The notes beneath the pieces are model-generated. The model was not told the origin of the DNA, did not search any database, and worked only from the letters and a program-made list of their open reading frames with translations. A stretch of DNA of 64,000 bases from Nitzschia sp. pyKryTriq1 (lineage: Eukaryota; Bacillariophyta; Bacillariophyceae; Bacillariales; Bacillariaceae). Location: positions 496,001 to 560,000 of the forward strand of contig OY101129.1 in assembly GCA_956465555.1 (NCBI GenBank). Reading direction: 5' to 3'. This document shows, piece after piece, positions 20,301 through 30,010 of the stretch; position 1 is the first letter of the stretch; each line of letters opens with the position of its first letter. Position numbers and translations under genes: made by a program.

Positions 20301-21036
20301 TCAGCTTATAGCCACCTTCCGAATCACATCCGCTAACAGTGTTTTGCGCTTTGCAACAATGGCTGAGAAGCAGACAAGAAATATTGAGATGGAAGAGCTT
20401 TCAGTGGTAGAAAGGGCGAAAACGCTTCGAGATGTCAAGAGACATTTTGATTTGGACGTTCTCTCTACCATCTACGAGATACTGCGTCGTGCTCCAGCAG
20501 CCATGACAAAGCGCATTTCCTCAAGTGCCAGCGATGTATCTGCCGTGTCTTCCGTCACGAATGACGAGTTCGACTCCAAGTCCGCTGTTGCTGGAAATAT
20601 GGCAATGCTGGATCATTTCTTGAAAACAGTGCAGGAGACTCCCGCATTGGGGCCGAAGAAGTCACTGTCGTCCTATTTGGAAAGCGAGGCTCCTCCTGGG
20701 TATGGCAACGTTATCTCACCGTCGCCTCTTCAGTCCTCTGGTCCCTCACTTTCTAACTTTTTCACCGGAGGCCGTGGCATGCCTGGCCGAGAGTCTAGCC
20801 AGCGGTCTCTCATCAGTCGGGCGAGTGGAGCGATCTACGATGACTATGAAAAGCCTGTTTACGACGACGATCTCATGTCTAGCATGGGAGCTAGCGTGAG
20901 CTCGTCGGTATTCCTATCTCCGACGCCCCCCTCGACCTCGACGACTCCGAGTTCCTCGGTCAGAAGAAGTGCCCGACGAGGCACCAAGAACAGGAATAGG
21001 CTACCCAATCTTCCTGATCTCACCCTCGACGAATAG
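17305..21036 (+). CDS. ankyrin-module protein, paralogue 2
   Basis: 1243 aa, intronless. Residues 1-170 are Ser/Pro/Arg-rich and disordered. The shared opening segment (about 184-205, EFHSCITAQDWQQLEKALKK) is interrupted by a Gln/Glu/Ser-rich insert (about 220-275). Ankyrin-like repeats follow (about 300-380, RTPLHLALLFECPE and LPLHMAMIHR). Two modules follow: one near 615-735 with LPLHMALTVGQSW and DPHTKLFPFQLAA, one near 870-1000 with YPLHIAAG and DPISKLAPFQLIA. The C-terminal ~170 residues are disordered and end in an Arg-rich patch. The protein lacks the long repeat tail of the gene at 8279. Function unknown; a protein-binding scaffold is the natural inference from the ankyrin fold. Confidence 0.8.
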   Translation: MATTESSRTASSRMPPLSPKNQGSSRNSSSRWIKTSSPTPTEHPLLHDSPGTAITETPARSTSNSSRRPIGGARASSVGALSPQASPRASPPAGVLKSSSRSQSARSSSSLSGQHHRRVAVSPPPFSKPTMRAADDSGTTEATMEESNSDLHQDAIAVNMSPVTSKRNSHKEEEWCTQRVYEVTEFHSCITAQDWQQLEKALKKYNDRYYKRMREQANRRKEKLKAHQQQGQEDAQQQSQEERDNESSGSAPKSPGSGSEGSPRSPSSRRGLSMLKLLPQSMSVLSVRAENNSEKEIVSPLLKLDQAGRTPLHLALLFECPETILLDLMRKERLAACQPDDAGQLPLHMAMIHRQHGHILDKLIKAHPNALKTKDIQKRTPIGYAVELARKAQEEVADKANIEDPDKPFHWGTPLSINERAWQYDQMKIWSVVDYLLRDLMRRKKSVIPSEHGLLVEALEAGAPVKVINRFISTTDKYLKTDDDFAGSALELCVERQYCLDTLQYLVENCQDGTTIITDYTQKALVTHYRRGCHPLAPGIPAFGKEIIDWCKVNRSSEDEKKEEDVKKEEFLSGASEQCREWWAILRFLLFYSAYGKNFSKKANPVMDMHLVHAALAVPATQPSLIQLLLVIFPEARAELCPTFKALPIHLACTRWRYDVLRNDKDSSMEKVLKMFLKADKEQLVCRYRGRLPLHMALTVGQSWSFVKPFVSLDKKSVGMRDPHTKLFPFQLAAIKISSKNLAMLLRNQYTPSEWRNTPPSEKKLEFARARDNQDRRQIGTIFELLRRHPDAIAGKYLVRESVKVTAVIKGAGLISSHYLAWAYHRGTGGWRLNPTNVKTLRDSILNGYIAKHLHVWWDRLREYIWETTPSDAMPESDDFLLHAALYNSDTPPTVIELLLALYPMAATQPIPGTQIYPLHIAAGTSVYHPQTFEVPYSMNSMQLTLNAYKGAARLTFNGQLAIHICLSRGKTWKEILPLVKQDKKMLLVEDPISKLAPFQLIATFRITSANSVLRFATMAEKQTRNIEMEELSVVERAKTLRDVKRHFDLDVLSTIYEILRRAPAAMTKRISSSASDVSAVSSVTNDEFDSKSAVAGNMAMLDHFLKTVQETPALGPKKSLSSYLESEAPPGYGNVISPSPLQSSGPSLSNFFTGGRGMPGRESSQRSLISRASGAIYDDYEKPVYDDDLMSSMGASVSSSVFLSPTPPSTSTTPSSSVRRSARRGTKNRNRLPNLPDLTLDE

Positions 21037-21541
21037 GGAGTTCTTGCAAGTCCTTTATCCCGTAAACAATTTTAGGGCGACTAGTAGATCAATTAACTAT
21101 AGTGTGCTTCAAGTTGAACAAACCTAGCTAATCGGATGCCGCTGTTCCATTCGAGTTGTTGTTTCGATCCATTTCCGACTGCGCCACCAGTATTAGTAGA
21201 GGACGAAATCTGCCTCGATTGATCCGGGAAGGAGAACACTGATTGGCGGGGCGGGGCTTGGACGCTATCGAGCCATGGGAATACTGCTCGGGTGTGACGA
21301 GCCTGGTATTTTTAGCACCGGATGGTACATCCCCCAGACCGGTTTCTACTATTATGAGGAGGATCCGTCGTTTACTACTACTACTAGGTCTCTAGACTCA
21401 CTAGAGTACCCTATCCTCCATAAAACCAATCCTCTCTACTCTAGAGACTAGAATAGCATCTCTACTAGACCAGCAACTGCTACTACAAGTATTTGTTGGC
21501 CACCCGTCACGCATTAAATGAAAGGGAAAATATGTAGGTTT
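21037..21541. other. convergent 3' intergenic region
   Basis: About 500 bp between the stops of ankyrin-module gene 2 and the sulfotransferase-like gene. It shows a TAC-repeat/CTAGTAG-type low-complexity stretch and a 9-bp inverted repeat (GTCTCTAGA near 21388 and TCTAGAGAC near 21441). No gene seen. Confidence 0.5.
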
Positions 21542-22843
21542 TTAGTCTTCTTTGAAGAAGGATGGTGCAGAGCGCCGCATTTCATTGTACAAGTTGGATA
21601 GATTCCGGTCCTGCAGTAGTGGCAAGTAGCTCAATTCCTTTCCCCATTTATCCAGCACTGGGTCACAAAGCACCCGATGCCCCAACTTGGATTCTAACCA
21701 TACAATTTCCTTGATGAACTGATTTAAGGCTGTCTGATAAACAGCCGTATCTATTCTGGAGAGAATGTCCATCTTGTGAAGAATACTGGGAGGGAAATCC
21801 AAAAGTGTAGATTTCTTTCCTTCGCTGGTATGCTCAAACTTGATGTCCAACCCCCCCAGGTGGTCGCCAACATCTCCAGCAATGTTACAATGACACGTCT
21901 GGTTTAGATAATTTAATACCATTTGTGGAACCCCCTGCTGTGGCCCTGCACCCCGAGTGTCGAGTCGATAGTAAAGTAGACATTTTGATTCATGAAAAAA
22001 GGAAGTCAAGGAAACCCAATCAAAGGACCAATAGACATTTTCGACTTCTTGTGGAGTGTGATAGATCACCGCCTTTCCTGGCGAACGGTCATTACTCATC
22101 AATGCCCTTGCTTGAAAGTTTGCAGGATTATAGCAGTGCAAAGTGTAATTTCGTTTCCGAGCGCCAGCAGCACGAGCCTCATCATGGATATCCCCTTTGT
22201 CGTCATCCAAAAACTCGTCGAGCCAAAACTCAAAATCAGTTAACTCATCATGACCTCTAGGAAAATGTGGGTCAGATTCTGTTTCTTCCTCCCCCCATCT
22301 CGAATAGTAACACATACGAAACATCGAAAATATGTGATGCCGAGGACTTCGCAATGTCGCGAGCCGATGGAACGGCCGATAGTCTTTCAACAAATTGTCT
22401 TGCCAGAAAACCCCATGCTCGAGCCCTGCATCGGCTAGCGGGTAGAGACCATACTCCAAGAACGCTTTAATATGATCCCAGCCACCATCCCAGCCAAAAT
22501 CCTTCTCGGGTACTCGCATGAGCTTTCTGAGTTCTCGGATCCAAGAAACGCCACCGGTTTTCGAGATGTGCACATAGCTAAATTTAGTCTGGGACAGTGC
22601 CATTTTTTGGCACCGAATGGACGACGTGGAGTTCTCACGACAGAAGTCGTCCCACTCAGGCACCGCCGATGATTGTTTTATCAAACCTTTGCCATTGTTA
22701 CGATCAACTGTCAACACGCCAGCAGATTGACGAAATTGCCCGAGGCCGAGCCCACCCATCCAAATCACAGAAAGGAGGGAAGACATCCCAACGACAGCGA
22801 GCCAAAAAAGGTTCTTCTTCTTGTTGTCAGGTGAAGATGCCAT
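21542..22843 (-). CDS. Golgi-type sulfotransferase-like type II membrane protein
   Basis: 433 aa. A short Lys-rich N-terminus is followed by one hydrophobic anchor (about 12-36), the layout of a Golgi type II enzyme. The segment YVHISKTGGVSW (K95, T96, G97, G98) matches the 5'-phosphosulfate-binding loop of PAPS-dependent carbohydrate sulfotransferases of the sulfotransferase-2 group, whose consensus is H-[IL]-[PS]-K-[TC]-G-[GS]-[TS]. LATLRSPRHHIFSMF (R165, S173) fits the 3'-phosphate-binding motif. Several Cys residues and N-glycosylation sites suggest a lumenal domain. Family knowledge: these enzymes transfer sulfate from PAPS to glycans. The acceptor cannot be inferred. It lies among genes for glycan enzymes (31293-38439). 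Confidence 0.75.
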   Translation of the reverse strand: MASSPDNKKKNLFWLAVVGMSSLLSVIWMGGLGLGQFRQSAGVLTVDRNNGKGLIKQSSAVPEWDDFCRENSTSSIRCQKMALSQTKFSYVHISKTGGVSWIRELRKLMRVPEKDFGWDGGWDHIKAFLEYGLYPLADAGLEHGVFWQDNLLKDYRPFHRLATLRSPRHHIFSMFRMCYYSRWGEEETESDPHFPRGHDELTDFEFWLDEFLDDDKGDIHDEARAAGARKRNYTLHCYNPANFQARALMSNDRSPGKAVIYHTPQEVENVYWSFDWVSLTSFFHESKCLLYYRLDTRGAGPQQGVPQMVLNYLNQTCHCNIAGDVGDHLGGLDIKFEHTSEGKKSTLLDFPPSILHKMDILSRIDTAVYQTALNQFIKEIVWLESKLGHRVLCDPVLDKWGKELSYLPLLQDRNLSNLYNEMRRSAPSFFKED

Positions 22844-23502
22844 GCTTTTAAAGCTAAAAACTATATTAAACTAGTGAACTGTAGCGATACCAACGTTCGT
22901 CAATGTACTACCGTAACGGACAGGAACTGTTGATTTAGCGATTCTGAATCCTATGATCTCTTGTATACTTCCAGTACACGTCAAGAATGCTATAGTCCAG
23001 TGACTTGATTCTGTTTTATGTAGATGTTGATTATATATTGTGTAGACTAAGATTCATTCAATAAAGTGAGCTTTTCTCTCATGTTGTTCATGTTCGTTGT
23101 TTGTTGTTTTGGATACTCTTCGAAAGGAAGGAAGTCATAATGACTTTTGATTAATTGGAAGAAAGGCTTATACCCCCGTGTACGTAGGTAGCTAAAATTT
23201 TATAAAGGAAAAAGGAAGAAAAAGAAAGGAAAGAATTCTACTGTGCGTCGAGCGTAGAAAGCTTTATCAAGGATCACATGTTGACGCGCATGAAATTCAA
23301 GGATCCTTGAAGATGCTTCCCGAACAACCTCGTCGCCAGATGGTGCGCTCCAACAAAAATATTCCATCATCGTTGCTACATACGTATTGACAATGGCGAA
23401 GCGACGATGCCAACAATGTAACCCATACAATTTGCAAGGCATCTGGCTTGGTGGAAGGAGGTAGGGACAAGTAATATATCATGTGGTCATAAGGTAAGAA
23501 GT
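22844..23502. other. intergenic region, no gene seen
   Basis: AT-rich DNA upstream of the sulfotransferase-like gene. Minus-strand open frames between 23200 and 23482 are short and have no recognisable motif; they may be diverged flanking sequence of the adjoining retrotransposon relic. Confidence 0.4.
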
Positions 23503-23910
23503 CTAATTATTTATTTTTCTTTTCTTGGCTGGATTCCAGTCCGGGAATCTCACATCGCTTTCCATTTTATTTTCCAGCATTATTTCGGCCCACCGCTTCC
23601 GCATCATATCAGATCGCACTGTTGTTTCCTGGTCACCAATATTAGAACTTCTCGAGTTTACTTTCTGTTTGGTGGAGTCTGAGATGATCATTCCCTTGCC
23701 CAGGGTGAAACCAGTTCCTGTGTGGCTCTTCATGTCTTTGTGGACGGCAAATGCGGCATCAATGTACCACTGTAGTTCGTTCAAGTCATCCGCTTCCAAG
23801 CTCAACACGTCATCCTTCGTCTTCAGAAGGAAATTCATCATGCGTAGTAGTTTCTGCCAATCTTTCGAAACGGACTTTATTGAATGAATGTTGTTTAGCG
23901 ATTCTGACAT
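23503..23910 (-). pseudogene. Ty1/copia retrotransposon RNase H relic
   Basis: A 135-codon fragment matches the end of a Ty1/copia polyprotein, covering the reverse-transcriptase tail and RNase H start. LLRMMNFLLKTKDDVLSLEA, then WYIDAAFAVHKDMKSHTG with the first catalytic Asp, TLGKGMI and STKQKVNSRSS are the characteristic order. The STEAE segment that should follow, with the second acidic residue, is missing and replaced by NIGDQETT. No integrase or upstream RT is visible on either side and no flanking LTR pair was found, so this is a dead 5'-truncated fragment. Confidence 0.75.
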
Positions 23911-23929
23911 CTGAGGCGCAGAATCTCCA

Positions 23930-24078
23930 GGATGGCGGATCTGTTCTCCAGGGGATTCTCCAGGGGATTCTCCATGGTCTCCTTAGAGATTCTCCTTTCG
24001 TAGAAATAAGAACCGTTGAAATAAGCCTCCATTCGTAGAAATAAGCAACCATCCGTTGAAATAAGCAACCATCCGGAT
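23930..24078. repeat. short direct repeats beside the copia relic
   Basis: Two adjacent sets are seen. TCCAGGGGATTC is repeated around 23948-23975. A roughly 20-bp unit containing GAAATAAGCAACCATCCGTT is repeated imperfectly about four times between 24000 and 24078. They flank the relic on its 5' side. Confidence 0.75.
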
Positions 24079-24635
24079 TTCTCATATTGTCATCGAGATG
24101 GTAAAATCTACATTGAGTTGTATCTATACACCTATCTCTTTATGGGATGTGAATCAGACCCTGATTCACATCAGTCTATCTTCGGCACATAGCTAGCCAC
24201 CAATCAAAAACTAGTCATCTCTAAACCAATCACATCATCCGATGAATGTTATCTAGTTCGATGGACCTCTTAAACGAGACCCGGATATGCGAATGACTGG
24301 TGTTTCGTCTGGCGTTCTGTCCCCACTGCGGCTTGAGGGTTGGTCCACCTTGCCAGAGGCACAAACTCCGTCCTTATTCCCCGACCATCATGCTAAGCTC
24401 CAGCGCACCTTGTGGTGCAACTTGTAAATACCTGTACCATACTTTGACAGTACTTATTGTACTGTATACCGGTTACCGGTAGAAGATGCCCCCATTTTAT
24501 ACGGCTCTTGGCTCTTTGTTGATCTCGTCTTAGACAATACCGGTACCGTATTCTTGTTGAACATCACCAGCCACCGTAATACCAGAAAGTGTTTTCACTG
24601 GAAATCTGGAGTATGGTATAGGACGCTGGACAGCC
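24079..24635. promoter_or_regulatory. upstream region of ankyrin-module gene 3
   Basis: About 560 bp with no supported gene. A palindromic GTGAATCAGACCCTGATTCAC (24149-24169) and ACCGGTTACCGGTA words (about 24468-24482) stand out. The promoter of the gene at 24636 must lie here. Confidence 0.4.
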
Positions 24636-27600
24636 ATGAAGTTTTCGCCTTCTGGAAGTAAAAAGAAAGAAACCAAACTAGGAAGTTTTCTTCGCGGGTC
24701 ATTTCTACGATCAGGTAGTACTTCGAACAGTACGGCGGTCGCGTCCTCGTCCTCGCAAAGCAGCAAAAACAAAGGGAAGGAGAATGGGACCGCTAAAGGA
24801 TATACTTCTAATAGTGAACGTCAGGGGCGTGAACGAACTCCGCGAGCTCCCCCTGGTGTAGATGGAAAATCGAACTGTACTAGAAGGAGTCGATCGAGAG
24901 CCAAATCGGCGGATAACAACCTGACTTCGAAACAGAGCTCGTCCAGCCAAGTGAAGCGCCATGTATCTCAGTGGGATCTTCGTCTGCGAAGCAAAAGCCC
25001 TTCGAAACAGCGCATCGAAGAATTTATGGAGGGGCTAAAAGCGCGGGAACCGTCGAGGAGCGTGTCAGGAGACCGACAATTGAGAACTAGTGGGTCTGAC
25101 GTTCAAAGGTCGAGCAGCGAGAATATCAGAAGTGCCCAGCAAAGACCGACGTCGAACGATCGTCAACGAACGTCCTCTCATGAAAGAGTCAGAAGTAGAT
25201 CGAGTGAAAATAGTTTTGGAACAACACATCGGAAGTTGTCACATGTCGAACTGCCCGCCAGGTCACATACCCGGTCGAGTTCCAGAGAGAAAATTCTTCG
25301 TTCGTCCTCGGGTCATCAGCGAGCCTCCTCTCAGGAACTTCTTCAACGGTTTCTCGAAGCTAGATCTAACCAGAAGTCTCCTCGACAAAGCCTGGTGTAT
25401 GACCAAGATTCCTCGTCTGAGGAGGAATCGGACGACGGCACGTCCCCCTTTTCCACCGGTGCCAAGTCGAGTGCGAATAGTAAAAGTTCGCGCCGCACAG
25501 CACCCGTTACCCCAGAAAGCCCGTCTTCTCCTCGTCGCTCTCTCTTTCCAAAGCTGTCTTCTACGAAACAATCTGCCTCTTCAATCTCAGATAGTGATGA
25601 CCCAGAAGCGTGGTTCCGTGCCATCAAGGAACGAGACTGGACTTTTGTGCAAACATTGATGAACTCCTACGATTTCCGCAAGTATCGGCTGGTTGATTCC
25701 AACTCAGCGCCTTCTCGAAAGCCGCAAAAGAAACTTAGAGTACTCAAATACTTGCCTAGCAAGAGTTTTGGCGATGAAGACGACATGGAAGAAGAAGGAG
25801 AAGAGGAGCTCGTTTCTCCGCTGTTGCGGACAGATTCCGATGGCCGGACAGCCTTACACTTGGCGTGTAAGGAATTTATGCCATGGAAAATGGTGCAAAG
25901 TCTGTTCTTTCTGGAACGAGGGGCGGTAACTATAATCGACAATGACGGGAGGCTGCCACTCCACTATGCCCTGATCGCAAACCACGACACCAGAATTTTG
26001 GATCGTTTGATCCATGCCAATTCCACAGACTTGCTTCGTCCTGACTCCTTATCACGGACCCCGATGGGATACGCTATCCTACGAGCAGAACACAAGCGTG
26101 ACAAAGCGATACAGTCAACATGGAGCACTCCCCTGACAAAGAAAGAGCTGGAGTGGCAGAACCAGCAGACCAAGAATTGGACAAACGCTCAATTTTTGTT
26201 GGACGCTTTGGTAGCACGACGAAAACTGCTGTCCAAAGTTCACGAAAAGACGTTGCTTCTGGAAGCAGTAGAGGCTTATGCTCCGCCCTCAGTCATGCAT
26301 GCCATGTTGTCAGTGTCTGCCAGAATTCTCCAACAAGACCAGAACATGGCGGAGCAACTATTGCAGCTCTTAATCAATCGGGGTTATTCCATTCCAATCG
26401 TCCAAAAGGCGTTGAAGATTTGTTCGGAGACCATCCCGGAATTGACGTTGGTGGGTTGCATTCGCCGTGGCATGGCAGAACACTATGACAAAGGATGCAC
26501 GCTTGTATACCGCGAGCAGTGGAACCGAGAAATTAGCTTTAGAACTGAGACCATGCAGGCCTACAAACGAAAGAACATGGCCGATGGTGCCTTAGTGGAA
26601 CTTACAGTTGCCTGCCAAGAATGGTGGGACAAGTTGAAATTTTTTATCGGGTACTCAAGCTCAACAATTCTGATGGCGCACACCCTTGACGAAAGCTACC
26701 TACTACATTCGATCCTGATGGTACCGGATTCTTCACCCAGCCTGGTGGAATTATTGGTTCGTATGTTCCCAAACACTCGTTACGTCCCAGATCCAGAAAC
26801 GGAGGCTCTACCGATCCATTTGGCCTGCCAGTTCTGGAAAGGTAGTACGCAATACAATGGAGGCGATGTGGAAACTTTACAGGTCCTCAATTTTATCGTT
26901 GCAGGAGACTTTGAACTTGCCCGTCGGCGATATCATCGTCGATATCCCTTGCATTTGGCCATCCTGGCTCAACAAAGCTGGATCTTTGTCAATACTATTG
27001 TGACGCTGAGACCGAAGGTTGTGAACGCAATTGACCCATGGACGAGACTATTCCCATTCCAGCTGGCGGCCGTCAACAAAGCCTACATCACATCAGACCC
27101 CAAAGAGGGCGCTACATCTTCAAATTACCAGTACAGAGAGGACGACCAGCTTGATGTTGTATTCGAGCTTCTGAGGATGAACCCCGTAGCTGTGAGCCCG
27201 ATTTTGTCCTGTGGTAGTGGAGATCCCACGGGGGACCTCGGACCGGTCGCTCAACATATCCTCAGCTGGTGTTACGTTTACAAAAACCATGGTTGGGTTC
27301 TGAATCGGGCGAAGCTGGAAACGTTACGCCATGCCATTTCAAAGGGAGTCCTACCAAAGTCAATGTTAAAATGGTTTGAGACCCTCAAGCTATTTATCTG
27401 GAAGATGTACGATCTGAAGAATGCCGGAAAACGTATTGCCTGCATGCCTCGTGGCGAGATTTTTCTGCTGCATGCCACTCTTTCCAATGGTGGCACCCCA
27501 CCCATCGCTATCGAGCTTTTGTTAGAACTCTTTCCCGACTCGATCAAGACACCGATCCCTGGCACCAATCAATTTCCAGCTCACATTGCTGCCGAAAGTC

Positions 27601-28022
27601 CCTCATACTGCCCCATGCCCTTTGAAACAGCAATCTCCATGTCTTCGGTCCTCGAAATGTTGGTTCTTGCATATCCTGGCGCACTGTCCCTCGAATCAAA
27701 TGGAAGAAATCTTCTTGAACTTGCGATTGCTTCTGGCAAAACATGGTCAGAGGTCCGGTCTATCGTTCTGGAAAAGCCTACTCTTCTCGAGCTGCGTGAC
27801 AGAAGGAGCCAACTATTCCCATTTCAACAAATGTCATCTACGGAGAGCTCCATGCCCCTTCAAGACTGGATGCACGCAAAAACATTTGCCACGAAATGGA
27901 CCGACCGAACACCTGCGGAGAATGGCGCAATGCTTCGAAGATTTCGACGCGAATACCATTTGGACAAGCTTTCTGCCATCTTCGAGATGCTCCGTGCCCA
28001 ACCTGGAGCTCTGGAAGCCTGA
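24636..28022 (+). CDS. ankyrin-module protein, paralogue 3
   Basis: 1128 aa, intronless. Residues 1-310 are basic and Ser/Arg-rich, with many RSSS and SRS motifs that are possible kinase target sites. The shared opening segment (about 325-352, AWFRAIKERDWTFVQTLMNS) leads into ankyrin-like repeats (about 398-460, RTALHLACKEFMPW). Two modules follow: one near 685-805 with YPLHLAILAQQSW and DPWTRLFPFQLAA, one near 940-1065 with FPAHIAAE and DRRSQLFPFQQMS. It ends almost directly after the last module, making it the minimal form of the family. The closest relatives in this window are the genes at 8279 and 17305. Function unknown. Confidence 0.8.
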   Translation: MKFSPSGSKKKETKLGSFLRGSFLRSGSTSNSTAVASSSSQSSKNKGKENGTAKGYTSNSERQGRERTPRAPPGVDGKSNCTRRSRSRAKSADNNLTSKQSSSSQVKRHVSQWDLRLRSKSPSKQRIEEFMEGLKAREPSRSVSGDRQLRTSGSDVQRSSSENIRSAQQRPTSNDRQRTSSHERVRSRSSENSFGTTHRKLSHVELPARSHTRSSSREKILRSSSGHQRASSQELLQRFLEARSNQKSPRQSLVYDQDSSSEEESDDGTSPFSTGAKSSANSKSSRRTAPVTPESPSSPRRSLFPKLSSTKQSASSISDSDDPEAWFRAIKERDWTFVQTLMNSYDFRKYRLVDSNSAPSRKPQKKLRVLKYLPSKSFGDEDDMEEEGEEELVSPLLRTDSDGRTALHLACKEFMPWKMVQSLFFLERGAVTIIDNDGRLPLHYALIANHDTRILDRLIHANSTDLLRPDSLSRTPMGYAILRAEHKRDKAIQSTWSTPLTKKELEWQNQQTKNWTNAQFLLDALVARRKLLSKVHEKTLLLEAVEAYAPPSVMHAMLSVSARILQQDQNMAEQLLQLLINRGYSIPIVQKALKICSETIPELTLVGCIRRGMAEHYDKGCTLVYREQWNREISFRTETMQAYKRKNMADGALVELTVACQEWWDKLKFFIGYSSSTILMAHTLDESYLLHSILMVPDSSPSLVELLVRMFPNTRYVPDPETEALPIHLACQFWKGSTQYNGGDVETLQVLNFIVAGDFELARRRYHRRYPLHLAILAQQSWIFVNTIVTLRPKVVNAIDPWTRLFPFQLAAVNKAYITSDPKEGATSSNYQYREDDQLDVVFELLRMNPVAVSPILSCGSGDPTGDLGPVAQHILSWCYVYKNHGWVLNRAKLETLRHAISKGVLPKSMLKWFETLKLFIWKMYDLKNAGKRIACMPRGEIFLLHATLSNGGTPPIAIELLLELFPDSIKTPIPGTNQFPAHIAAESPSYCPMPFETAISMSSVLEMLVLAYPGALSLESNGRNLLELAIASGKTWSEVRSIVLEKPTLLELRDRRSQLFPFQQMSSTESSMPLQDWMHAKTFATKWTDRTPAENGAMLRRFRREYHLDKLSAIFEMLRAQPGALEA

Positions 28023-28198
28023 ATATCATAATACAATGCTCCAACATATTTTAGAATATAGTAGTCCAATATCTATGGAGTGGCGACGGCCGAGGAATAG
28101 ACCGCTAAACAATCCGCAGAACGAGTCGAATACTACTCATACCTGCAGTCTGCCGGTTTCAACTATGTAGTTATTTTTGGATCCCATACTAATGGCTC

Positions 28199-29320
28199 TT
28201 ACAGCCCAGCATCCCTCTTCAACTTTTCCATTTCATCGTCTACTTGAGAATTGCCACTGCTGCTTTTGCTGGTAGACGATGATGGAGCACTGCTGCTTCC
28301 TCCGAGGAGCCCCTTCAGTTTGTTCAATTCATCATCGACCGAGTTGGAGGCCTCCAATGCCCTGAACTGAGCTTCCACGGACGATTCTGCGCTCCCAGGC
28401 AACATGTTTCCACCGATGCTTCCCATCTCGGCACTGATTTCCGCCGAAGCCTCCAAGGCTTCCACCTTTTCCTCCATTCGAAGAAAGGCATCCATGCTCG
28501 TCTTGCCTGTTACACCTCCCAGCATGTCGTTGACCTTTTGCGTCGTTTGGGCCGTTCGTGCCCGAGCAGACAATTGATCCTTCTTGGATTTGCTTTCCAA
28601 AATTTTCTTTTCCAACATTTGCATTCCCTCATAGAGTTTGTCAATCGCATCTGCTTGCAGATCGATTTGGCTTTGCAGCGAGGCGGCCTCGTCGGATTGC
28701 GCTTGACGACGGCTCAAGGCTTCACGAGCCAATTCTTCGTTTCCTTTTTGCAAGGCCAATTGGGCGCGTTGATACCAATCACTAGCCATACTTTCACACT
28801 GTTCTTTTTGTTTCAGCAAACGACGTTGCGTGGCTGTCACTTCAGCGTAGGATTGACGAACTTTTACCAAATCATTCTAGGAGCAGAGAGCGAAAAGAGC
28901 GAAGCGCAAATCCCAAGAATGTATAAGCAGTTGAAAAAATAATTATGGCAAGGATGAGCGACACACCTTGGTTGTTGGTGTTGGTGCTGCAACCCATGCA
29001 TGCTACACGTGATCCATTCTATTACTTACCTGCATGTCCTCGAGTGCCTGACTCATAATCTTTTCTGGGTCTTCAAGAGTCTTTAGAATATTATTGAGGT
29101 TGGACTTGGCGACTCTCGAAAAGCGATCGAAGAGGTTCATTTGCAAGGCTGAATTCGACGGTCGGACGACTCTTGACGAGGACGGAAGATTGGCACCAGG
29201 AGTGTAAGCGGCCGGAATCGTATGGCGGGAAGCCACGAAAGACGCCGAGGGAGCAAACGACTCAGGCGTTGCCGCCATCAAGGCGATGCACATGGCACTA
29301 GTGAGTATCAATCGTGTCAT
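28199..29320 (-). CDS. VIPP1: plastid VIPP1 (IM30/PspA family) membrane-remodelling protein
   Basis: Two exons on the minus strand, 29320-29030 and 28876-28199, with a 153-bp GT-AG intron (phase 0), give 322 aa. The N-terminus is a signal peptide followed by ESFAPSASF, an AFAP-like plastid motif. The mature part starts near NLFDRFSRVAKSNLNNILK, the amphipathic first helix of PspA/VIPP1, followed by LEDPEKIMSQALEDMQ and the long coiled coil (VRQSYAEVTATQRRLL). A short Ser-rich stretch near the end separates the core from a final DDEMEKLKRDAGL helix resembling the extra C-terminal helix of VIPP1. Family knowledge: VIPP1 forms ESCRT-III-like rings that maintain thylakoid membranes. The homology is clear; the plastid location rests on the presequence. 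Confidence 0.9.
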
Positions 29321-30010
29321 GTTGTTTTTCTTGTTTCTGATAGGGGAGGATGTGTCGTTCTTCGTCGTTGTGCAAACTATCCGGTTGCCTGCAATGTTTC
29401 GCTAGGTAGAGAGACTGGGGCTTTATGTCCTTCTTTACGATAGTTTGGATCAGAAATACTACGAGTTGTTCCAAGAAACTGCCACGAGTAGATAGATGTG
29501 GCGCAACTCTCTTTGACTCTCGAAGTCTTCGTCGTTCTTTTTCTCGTCGCTGCATGCGCCTTGGTGGGCGACGATTTTTGTTGCACCAAATCTGGCGGGA
29601 GATCTTTTGCCGACCACGCACTTTTCAGTTTCGTACGTTTTCTACGGACGCATACACGTACGGCATGAATACGTCAGCCGGATCAATCGTACTACTGTAT
29701 TAGTACGGGACATGGCACACGGGATTGATGGTTAATGGTCCAAGTAGTCGATGATTCACTTCGCCACGTGGAACGAATTAGATGTCGAGATGCCGATGAC
29801 TTTCTCGATTTTTTGTTGATTTTTTTTTTTGGAAAACGTCGTTTCCGAGATCGACGCGACGACACTACTATCTGACGACGACGACCCCCCCCCCCCCCGC
29901 ATGTGCCGATATCAATACCTTCTTCCTATCCTGAACAACCCATCATCTCCTTACACAATAAAACAGACCCGTAGCTTTTCTTTACACTGTAATTCGATCG
30001 TCTGATCATC
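29321..30010. promoter_or_regulatory. divergent promoter region VIPP1 / LEA2-like gene
   Basis: About 690 bp. It holds a T run (about 29819-29830) and a run of 14 C (29885-29898) just upstream of the LEA2-like gene. No gene supported. Confidence 0.45.
29885..29898. repeat. poly-C run (14 bases)
   Basis: Uninterrupted C run about 110 bp before the ATG at 30011; prone to length error in sequencing. Confidence 0.9.

Noticed and set aside
23200-23482. Minus-strand open frames of 60-80 codons
   Set aside because: No motif, Phe-rich end from a poly-A/G tract; treated as non-coding.
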